NCBI GenBank assembly: GCA_930367205.1
Contig: OV884009.1
Span: forward strand, 81,241,189 to 81,305,188
Direction of reading: 5' to 3'
Source: Acanthosoma haemorrhoidale
Lineage: Eukaryota; Arthropoda; Insecta; Hemiptera; Acanthosomatidae
Length of the DNA: 64,000 nucleotides
Both the position numbers and the translations under genes were made by a program. Shown in pieces: positions 55,592 through 64,000 of this stretch (its first letter is position 1; every line of letters starts with the position of its first letter). A model generated the notes under the pieces. That model saw nothing but the letters and a program-made list of their open reading frames with translations, was not told the origin of the DNA and searched no databases.

Positions 55592-56950
55592 CTTTAATTC
55601 TAAAGTTTTGTAAAGGAAGTGCAATTATATGGTAAGCATGTTGGTACGGTATGCTTTCTTTGATTTGACCATTTTTTTCTTATATGTGCTGTAAATCTTT
55701 GAAAATCCATTTCCACCACCATTCGTCGATCATCTACTCTCCCGATCTTTAATTTTTTTTTTTTTTTTTTTTTCTTTATAGCCCTATTAAATTTACAGAT
55801 ATATAATTATAGATCCTCTGGCGAATCTATTTACAAATTTTTTGTATTTCCTGTAGCATCACTACATTATATACAGGTTTTGTTATTTTATAGAAATTAT
55901 ATAATGAATAAGCAAGTATAATGATATACATTCTACGTGACTTGACTGAACTGACTAATAAGGTGATGGGGCTCACCTTTTTGATCAACCTTAAAACTAA
56001 CTTACATACTAATTCTTTCTTTAAATCTAGACTTTATAGTTCCTTATATGCCTTCCACCTTACAATTTATAATTCTCCATCATTATTATTTTTATTAATT
56101 TTAAATTTTAGTACATCCCAGCAACCTTTCACGCTCTTTTCTCCCTAATGATAGTCCCTATATTTTCATTATTTTCTTAGTAGCAATTGTCAGCTAATGT
56201 CATTATTCTTTACTAATTTTTGCCGCATGCTGTTATTCATCGTAGTCTTAAATGGGTACGTAGGCCCTTTATTATTTATAAGCTAATCACAGCATTGAAA
56301 TGATGTCAGTCACAGAATGTTTCGTCCTTTGTTTAGAGTTAAACTAAAACATTGCGAAGCATACACCACGTTGTTTAATATACTTTGAGAATTTCAGATA
56401 GGTTGGATCATTTTTTGGGTCACTAACAAAATAACACACATGCATATGACGAAGTCGATTGTTCGTACCTGTTAAATTATGCATGTTTATTGACTTGCAG
56501 ACATTTGCATTGACATAATTATTGTGTCACAGAGTGGTTTGGTAGATTACTATCGGTTCGGCTGCGTCTGGGATCCAATCCTTGACATTTACGCAGATTG
56601 TGATATATGTAGGTGTCGAGCAGTTTATTTTTAGACCTCACCAAATCCTTGGCATTTGCTTGCACTCAAATGTGTGTCGGCTCCAGTATTGTGCCATTAG
56701 TGCTTCCTATGCTGCTACAGGAAACTGTAAAGTTTATGATTTCCGACTCCCTATATATAGTTCGATTAAATTGAGGACATTGCAGGGTGTTCATATGTGT
56801 AGGAATTGGGTTTACAAAATATTCCAGTTTCTTGTCCTACGAGCTGGGCTCAATTTTGAAAAGGTCATATTGCGTCTGTCTGTCGATATAGATGTACATA
56901 CATATGCCATATGTCTACAATTGTGGCCGTATAAATGATCCAATAAATCC
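55592..56950. other. non-coding sequence, no gene seen
   Basis: Contains a T-run of about 21 bases at 55752-55773 and short open frames without motifs (55921-56148, 56582-56938). Confidence 0.4.
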
Positions 56951-57010
56951 GTCATTTATTGCAATTACGTATTGCCCAATAAGGCAGATTGTAATTTTAT
57001 TACAATAAAA
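56951..57010 (+). repeat. LINE 3'-tip fragment
   Basis: CAATTAC, then TATTGCCCAATAAGGCAG and ATTGTAATTTTATTACAATA, essentially the consensus LINE tip with both hairpins intact (TGCC/GGCA, ATTGTAAT/ATTACAAT). Confidence 0.75.
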
Positions 57011-58839
57011 AACAAAAGAAAATACATCCTGGTCTAAGCTAGGTTCTTTGCGAGAAAAAAATGGTTCAGAATCCATTAATTGTCCCACTCCTTTCTGGAA
57101 AATTTTCACGAACCAAAATAGTTTAACAATGTTTGAAAAATCTATGAAAATAACGTAGTTGTCAGCTTAAGATGAGTAACTTGGTATTAGTAACTTGAGT
57201 ATTTTTGGCTATTGTTTCTTCACTTTCTGCGCATTCATAAGTTAAAAAAAAACGTTTAGTTCATGATGTATCTAAAAAATAGTTTGTTAACTTAATAATA
57301 AAAACGGATGTTCATTACATGAATTTTCAAGAATCATAAGTTGGAAACTCAATCAAGAAAAATGGCAGCCACTTTGAGGGAAGTTATATCTCATATTCAA
57401 TATTGATCTGAGCAAGGTCTTTAATTTGGCTATAACTGACTGTATAGGAATAAATTATTTAATTAAACTTAATTTGACACGGAGTGCTAATGTTAATTTT
57501 AGAATCATTGGTAGGATGTAGATATCAAGTGGAACTTTCTAATAGTATTTCATGTCTATCAGCTAACAAAGTAATGCGGTAAAGTTGCGAACAAGAATAC
57601 TTACGTTTCATGGAGTATTTATTATGTAGTCGCTTCTTAAAATGTTATCTTTGGATTCAATTTTAGTTGATTAAGGAACGCAGACAAGGCGGTAAAACGT
57701 AAGGGTTTCAGAAATAACCAACGAAACGCTAAAAAACGACGAGGCCACTGGTCCAAGAACCCACTGGTTTATTCCTTTTTACCTGGGTTTGTAGTCGTTC
57801 TAGGTTAGGTAGGGTTGTAAAACTGTATCCAGACATTATAGGTTTCGGATGGCAGATAACCGAGGCTGTTCACCTTTTATCAGATATAAACAAGTCTACC
57901 CAGGTCGTTTCATTTATTTTTTATTCCATAAATAACAATGGTACGTGTACATATAGGCCCTCCAACTAGCGTTTCAATATCCATTCACAGGGGTTTCGGG
58001 ATCTCTTGGATCATTCAGGATCGACAACTCTACCTATGGCTGTGTCAAAAATGATACACCCACGGTTTTAGCATTTTTTTTTTTTATAGTTTATGGAGTA
58101 CCTGAGATAGTTTGATCAATGAAATAAGTATTTTTGATCAAAATAGCAAGTAGTTTTTTCATTAACGATTTAATAAGTAGTAAAGAACCTTACACGGTTC
58201 GTACTACCTTCTAGGACTACCTTCTAACAGTGCTTACATTTAATACATACATACAGTTGTCTACAAACATTTCATAAATACATTATGGTTCATAATTGAT
58301 GCCATTTTGACAAAATGGAAAGCAACAGATCTTAGGCTTAGCCAGTATTTGATTAATACACAGGATTTCGTCAGTCAGTCAATTAGCTCAAGACTTTATA
58401 ACTGGTCTTGAAAATGTGCAATGTTTTAACTGGTGTGTATTCATTCACAGGGTTATATAAGTTATGCGTATGCTTCAGCCGTGTAAGTCCAGTCCAACAT
58501 AAGGAACCCGTCCCCGTTTCCATATCACGGCAAAATATACTAACTGGTTCCATTCACGCCCTTTCTTAAGCTGGTCACTGACTCCAAATATTAAATAATC
58601 ATTCCCTAATCTATCACGACAGTTACCAGACTGAGCTTGCATGATCGTCTTAGGTGTATTAAATATTAATGTATACAATCGATACATTTTATTGTTGTAA
58701 AATATTCTTAACTGAGTGACTACTGTACTTCCCCCTATCTATTAGTAACTTTTTATGACACAAATAGAACCCTCTGAACTTTCAATATTTCATCAAAATT
58801 CTTAAAATTTTGTTTTCTTCTTAAAATGCTCAAGCAAGA
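57011..58839. other. non-coding sequence, no gene seen
   Basis: AT-rich background. No exon or repeat recognised. Confidence 0.4.
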
Positions 58840-59265
58840 TCACTTTCAAGTATCACCGATCCTTACAACCCACCTCACAGATAGGAGCGAAAGTAGCCCC
58901 ATGATATTTTGTAAATATCTAGTCACTGGGAGTTTCGACACTGACCAGTTTTCTCTGATGTCCTGAGCGTATGCGGCTCATGTGCTCTCCTGCAGCCCCC
59001 ACTGCTGCGCAGCAGTGATACAGCTACAGGAAAAGCGTGGGTGGTCTCCACAATCCTTGCCTGTTTTTCCATAGCCGAGACGGTGAAACTTCCGCAGGTG
59101 AATTGGGGGATCAATGGGCTTTGTATATATGACATTTTTGCATGAATGTATATTGTGAATACGGCATGAATGAGAGAGTAAATATAAATTTGTAAATTAT
59201 GGCATGAATGTGATCTTTGGTCACTTTGTTTCCCTTTTAGGGAAGGTTGTAATATTCTTCAAATC
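58840..59265 (+). mobile_element. jockey-like LINE 3' end, divergent subfamily
   Basis: Plus-strand copy of the subfamily also seen at 18290-18710: CCTTACAACC, GTAAATATCTAGTCACTGG, GATGTCCTGAGCGTATGCGG, GCATGAATGTATATTGTGAA, with the terminal hairpin here TTCCC-TTTTA-GGGAA. Coding sequence is absent or unrecognisable. The 5' boundary is approximate. Confidence 0.7.
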
Positions 59266-59934
59266 AAAAAACTAAACTGCAGAATCGGTGGATCATTCCC
59301 GATGGCGCATTTTTGGGGATCCTTGATTTGTATCGTATTCTTAATTGGAGCTCTACAGAGACCCAAGTACCCCCTCCCCATCTCCCTTTGCAGTGGCTCG
59401 GTAACAGGTTAGGTATGTTCAGAAAAAAAGTGGAGCACCGGCCATTACCCAGCCCGAATAAAGCGAAGAGGTTTCATTTAAGTGACGATGGACTCGTGAC
59501 TCTGGCCCTTCTAATTAATAATAAGCACATCTGATCGGAATCTGATTTCAGAATAACCCACAGGTCATCATTCCCAGCGACAAACGCTCTCTGAGATGAA
59601 CGGATGGGATTACCTCTCCCAGGAGTATCTTGAAAATAAGATATGTTATAAATGAGTGCTTGAATTGGGATATAGGATTAGGTTGATGAAAGAGAGATCT
59701 TAGATTTTGTAATGAACTGAACCGAATTCTCTGGCAAGAAAAAATTATCAGGAATATGGATAAGTTCCCAACGAACGATCGGGAGTAATCTATTTTTACT
59801 AAATACTGGTTCAGGGTGCTACACATTTTCCCGCTAACATCTTCTTATCAACATATTTCCCACTAAACGGTGGTTATCAATAGCTCAAAGTTCACAGATA
59901 TAATAAGGTATTTATCAATTTCGATATTATATGA
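59266..59934. other. non-coding sequence, no credible gene
   Basis: A short frame at 59302 (MAHFWGSLICIVFLIGALQ) looks like a signal peptide but stops soon after, with no conserved continuation. Confidence 0.35.
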
Positions 59935-60025
59935 ATGTATGTTGTAAATGCAAAATTTGTAAATATGACCTCAATAAGATCATTTATGACAATCAACCGT
60001 TGCCCTTACAGGGCATTTTTTTTCA
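59935..60025 (+). repeat. LINE 3'-end fragment, divergent subfamily
   Basis: GAATGTATGTTGTAAATGC followed by TTTGTAAATATGACCTC and the hairpin TGCCC-TTACA-GGGCA, then a T-rich tail. It shares layout with 58840-59265. Confidence 0.6.
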
Positions 60026-61440
60026 TATGAAGATAAACAAAGAAAAAAGCGGTGAGCTTAAAATAAATCAAGTAAATGAATGATGGAAATCACGATTTTT
60101 TGTTGGGGGAGGGGATAGAGGCATTCCTTATAATAATATGACAAATAAAAAAACGCTTCACAATACGGAGATTCAGAAATCATTTCCCGACAGATTGTGA
60201 ATTTGTCTTTACCTCAAATCTATGTCCATTTAAAATGAGTGGCTACCAAGTACACAAAGGCGTTAAACCAGAAATAAAAAACAAAACAAGCTTTATGGAG
60301 CTAAGGAGTAAATAAAAACACGATGAAAGAATAACAATAAGTGACATTCCTTCTCTAAGAGCTTTATAGGAACAGTGGAATCGTCTCAGAAAATGTATTC
60401 GAATTGTACGTGCCTGCATCATTTGAAGACAAGATGTTTTTCACGTGTATATTTGGTAACTTTCAGGGATCAGAATGATTGAACAATAAAAATGAAGTAC
60501 TTTAGTTTAAACCAACTGTTTTTTTCACAATAATTTAGCAAAGACAAATATCTCAATTCGCTTCATTTATTTATAAAAATTGTATTTCTTTCATTATTAC
60601 TATAAATAGGGGCTCTCTCAATATAAAAAAAAATCAAATAAAGAAAAAAAAAGCGGCTGCAGTACTGATCTTTGAATGAATCAGTTGACAATTCATCACT
60701 TTTTTATTTAACGAAAGTACGCATTTAAAAAAACAAAAAAACATCATAAGCAAGCATCTAGAAATAAAACTGCCTCATTTGCATTCCTCACCGTTCATTT
60801 AACCTTATTAATTGATTTAATTCAGACACTAGCAACTACGAATTTTTCGTGAGAAATTCATTTCCGCAGAATTAAAGATGACATTTAACGCTTACAAGCA
60901 CCATTCTACAGAGTAAATGCAATATAGAATTTGCACTTTGGGACAGCCTTAAGCAGGCAGCTGATACTGTAGTCAGTCTCAGTTGAACCGATAGATTTCA
61001 CCTCGTCTATTCCAGTTGTGGCCATTACTACGCATAGACGGATACCGAGCGGAGGACTAAGGACACCGGGCCATTGCTTCTTTTTTCGCACCTGATCGCC
61101 TTCACCCGGCAATCTGCTCTAACGGAACACCACTCAAGGGAGAAGTGCTCCGAGCGGAACAGATCTCACAATTCTATCTCGTGCGAACCTTATACCAATT
61201 GGTGAATGATAGAGCAAAATCATTAACAATTATTGGTGTGATGAAATCCCTCTTTTTTTAATAACTACAAGCCGAAGAAAACTTACAGCGGTCGTCACTT
61301 CTCAATGAGTTGAATTGAAAAACTAATGGACTAGAGTCTAATTGGAAATACTTACGATAGCACCACGAATAGAGCAACCGGCCAGAGATCAGGATGTTCT
61401 GATTCAAGCCCCGATCTTTCCTTATGAAATGGAGAATCAC
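60026..61440. other. non-coding sequence, no gene seen
   Basis: A GC-richer patch at 60940-61170 carries a 68-codon minus-strand open frame (61112-60906) with no recognisable motif. Confidence 0.4.
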
Positions 61441-61489
61441 AATTACTTATTGCCCAATAAGATATATCGTAATTTTATCACGATAAAGA
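61441..61489 (+). repeat. LINE 3'-tip fragment with covarying hairpin
   Basis: AATTACTTATTGCCCAATAA followed by GATATATCGTAATTTTATCA and CGATAAAG. The second hairpin stem is ATCGT/ACGAT, against ATTGT/ACAAT in other copies: a compensated base-pair change. Confidence 0.75.
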
Positions 61490-61762
61490 AGTTTATAATA
61501 AAAATTAAGGAGAATAGACTATTTGTTAAACATAAGTCTAAGCTTAAAATATATGTTCAAGTGGAGAAAATTTTAAGCCAAGGCTCTCCTTTTATTCGAT
61601 AAAAGGGGATTAATTTTCGTTGCAATGTTCAACTGATTTGAAATTTCGAAGATAAATTTAGCGAAACCTGAGGTTACCCTGTGTTAAGATATAATCAATC
61701 GCTGGAAGTACGAATAAATAATTAACACGAGAAAAGTAAATGGTCAGAGGCTATTTTTGATA
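61490..61762. other. non-coding sequence, no gene seen
   Basis: Short AT-rich spacer without recognisable content. Confidence 0.35.
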
Positions 61763-61873
61763 TACGAGGGCGGTCTGAAAAGTTTCCAACCTAATAAAGC
61801 TTTTATTTTAGCTTTTATTTATTTTATTATCATCTTCATGTTGAGGTCGGAAACTTTTCAGACCACCTGTGTA
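61763..61873. mobile_element. mini mariner-type MITE, copy 2
   Basis: A 111-bp hairpin element with TACGAGGG at the left end and CTGTGTA at the right. The arms share GGTCTGAAAAGTTTCC and then differ at one position (AACCT/GACCT). The loop is nearly identical to that of 463-561, with a ~14-bp internal duplication of the AGCTTTTATT stretch. At one arm position both arms read T where copy 1 reads G. Confidence 0.75.
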
Positions 61874-61929
61874 CTGTACTTAAACACTATTAGCATATTG
61901 TTATGCCTTAAACATTTAAAATTATTGAT

Positions 61930-62024
61930 CTATTAAATCATTTTAAAGACTGCTATCGCAGATCATACAGACAGACGAAAGACGATAGAATGAAAGTAGA
62001 GCCTCTCCCTTTGGGTTCGGCATA
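61930..62024 (+). repeat. dispersed repeat family C, copy
   Basis: GACTGCTATCGCAGATCATA, CAGACAGACGAAAGACGATA, GAAAGTAGAGCCTCTCCCTT, then TGGGTTCGG. It is the cleanest copy of the repeat's 3' half. Confidence 0.65.
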
Positions 62025-64000
62025 AACGTCGTAATATTGGAGCAATGCAACATTTGGTAGTCTAAACATGTGTCCATACGTCATTTGACCGCTATATGTG
62101 GGTCTGTTAACGGAAGGCTGGCATATTTTCAAATCAAACCTTAACAGGATTGGTGACTACAATTAATTGAGTCTCGTTGTTCGCTGAATAGTTACTATTA
62201 TTGCAAATTAATTCATATGAAATATTCTGAATTGACTGTTCGTAGCAGGCTTCCAAGTGAGTGTTGGACTCCTAACTCATGCAATATACCTGCGTTAATG
62301 AATTATATGGATTATTTAATTATTATTAATTTAATTTTTATTTATTTGCTAATTATTTAGTAATATGATAATGCCACCAAAAAATATAACGGTTTGAATT
62401 CAATGCTTTTTGGAATATAAAAATTTTCAAATGACCTCGGTATTTCGTAACTGGGCGTAAAAAAGAGGGGTTCATAAAATTTTCAAAATTTGAAGCAAAA
62501 ACCTTTTCGTCAAATACATTTGTCGGAACCCCCTCATTATTATGAGCGAATATCAGAAATAGTTATCTTGTTGTCATAATAACATAATTGTTGTCATAAT
62601 AAACTTACAATATCCTCACGTGCCATATTATTTTTATTCATACAGTATAAATCAGCATGTTTTTAAATCAGCATCTCAAACTCAAAACAACTTCGTCAGA
62701 CATGTTTTTTTTTCAATAAATAATCAGTATCTCATGTGGGATTACTTTATTAGGTGTTTCTTTACGACATAGAAAACGGATTTAAGTCCATTGAAGTCCC
62801 ATCAAATATTATAATTCAGAACGTGTTTTAATATATAAATCTGTACTTTGAATTATTACTGATATGATTAATTAATTAATAATTGGGCCTTTTCATAAGG
62901 TTGCTTTTATTTTTAGCACTTCTGGGAAATCAAGTACAACTTTCTTGGGAAATACAGTTTCTCTGTATTGAACGGAAGTTGCTATAAAATATGCTAACAC
63001 AATTTTGTAATTGCAGTATGTACTTTAAAGTCCCAAAAAGGTATAACTATCATTAACCAGGACATCAACAGTTTTTAATTTGATTAAAGTAATTAATGGC
63101 TTATGGAGATGGCTATATTTTTTATTTCTTCCCAACAAGAAATTGGCCAGTACATATATAATGTCTATGAAATTACCGACCATACATTAGGAAACATTAT
63201 TAGAATTGCAGAAAATTGTATTAGAATGAGTATTTATTATGTTTTGTTACTTCTCAGCAAAAATATGCCAGAAGCTGATGCAAGTCTAGAGAGAATCTTT
63301 AGGAAAGCACCAAGACTCCCTTCTACTCTCTATACCAGTCACTGGCCAGCATACAAGAAGAAAGTGGACTAGGAGGTCACATAACCTACGTATATTAGAC
63401 AAAAGAGCAACTCAAGTATAATTAAGTAAACTCAATCGCTAGTATTGATTAAAAAAAAAATAGAATGTACGAAATAACCGTAAAAGATCAACTGACAGAT
63501 AACCATCATCAGACACCAAATGATATTCAATAAGATTTCAGATATAAAATAGGTATGAAATGTTCGTTTTGCGTCACGGTACGAAGACACGTTTTCATTT
63601 CATTTCCCCAGCCAAAAGCCTATTCAATTTGAACGAGTGATATGCATAACGTTAGTTTGTCTTGGTAGTTGGCGTATCTGATGTTATTAATCATCATTTA
63701 TTAGTCGATGCTCAGATCCATTGCGTAATAGGAAGCAAAGCTCATTCGATGTATCGATGTTATATCGTGCAGAAGATTAGTCTCCTACTTCCTTGGAGAA
63801 TGTCTGTTTGAAAACAATATTACAGGGAGAGTTAACAACTCAAAAAAATCGGGCTAATTTTTTTATTTTGTCAATTATAATTCACAAAGAGAAAATAAGG
63901 AATCGCCATATCGAAGAAAGAACAATAAATAATTGATTGTTAATTACTAAACGTTTGTAGAAAGGATTTGTAGTTTAATTGTATGGCGGATTAAGAAGCT
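62025..64000. other. non-coding sequence, no gene seen
   Basis: AT-rich, with a tandem repetition of a short ATAATTGTTGTCATAATAA unit near 62570-62602. An 89-codon open frame at 63103-63372 has no recognisable motif. Confidence 0.4.

Noticed and set aside
59302..59373. Signal-peptide-like short frame MAHFWGSLICIVFLIGALQ
   Set aside because: It ends after a few more codons in PISLCSGSVTG and a stop, with no cleavage sites or neuropeptide motif and no clear donor site.
1..64000. CRISPR arrays, operons, ribosome binding sites, rRNA genes
   Set aside because: Nothing of the kind is present, and the split genes show that this is eukaryotic nuclear DNA.

Overview
The window is animal nuclear DNA, almost certainly from an insect. 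It is AT-rich and gene-poor, its genes are split by GT-AG introns, and it is crowded with decayed transposons. Two host genes can be read exon by exon. One encodes a small heat-shock protein with the N-terminus typical of insect lethal(2)essential-for-life proteins. The other encodes ion transport peptide (ITP), a neurohormone of the crustacean hyperglycemic hormone family. A hemipteran is my guess from general appearance; nothing here proves the order.

Layout. Positions 1-6.4 kb hold two MITEs, a well-delimited 5'-truncated LINE with a 17-bp target-site duplication, and the upstream region of the heat-shock gene. From 6.4 to 11.5 kb lies that gene on the plus strand, in three coding exons (6400-6615, 10410-10631, 11393-11500; 181 aa). 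Its first intron carries a relic of a pogo/Tigger-like element, and at the end of that relic sits a complete-looking hAT transposon (7392-9908) with an 8-bp target duplication and an uninterrupted 601-codon transposase. From 11.6 to 16 kb is very AT-rich sequence between two convergent genes. From 16 to 18.2 kb is the ITP gene on the minus strand: a shared exon (18179-17947) followed by two alternative 3' exons, a 121-nt ITP-L exon (16873-16753) and an amidated-ITP exon (16101-15999). From 18.2 to 64 kb I find no further host coding exon. This stretch may be the 5' intron of ITP, intergenic DNA, or both.

The rest is mobile-element debris: a jockey-like LINE family in at least ten pieces, from about 1.2 kb down to about 50 bp; other reverse-transcriptase scraps; one Ty3/gypsy integrase scrap; a probable tRNA-derived SINE; two tiny mariner-type hairpin MITEs; and two unclassified dispersed repeat families, one forming a fold-back pair.

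The most interesting observations are (1) the three-layer nest of hAT in pogo relic in heat-shock intron, (2) the ITP splicing layout, where the ITP-L stop codon directly abuts a 5' splice site, (3) two consecutive hairpins at the 3' tip of the LINE family whose stems covary between copies, and (4) a mini-MITE hairpin whose two arms changed together between copies. No homology search, folding program or expression data were available. Family names rest on motifs read by eye.
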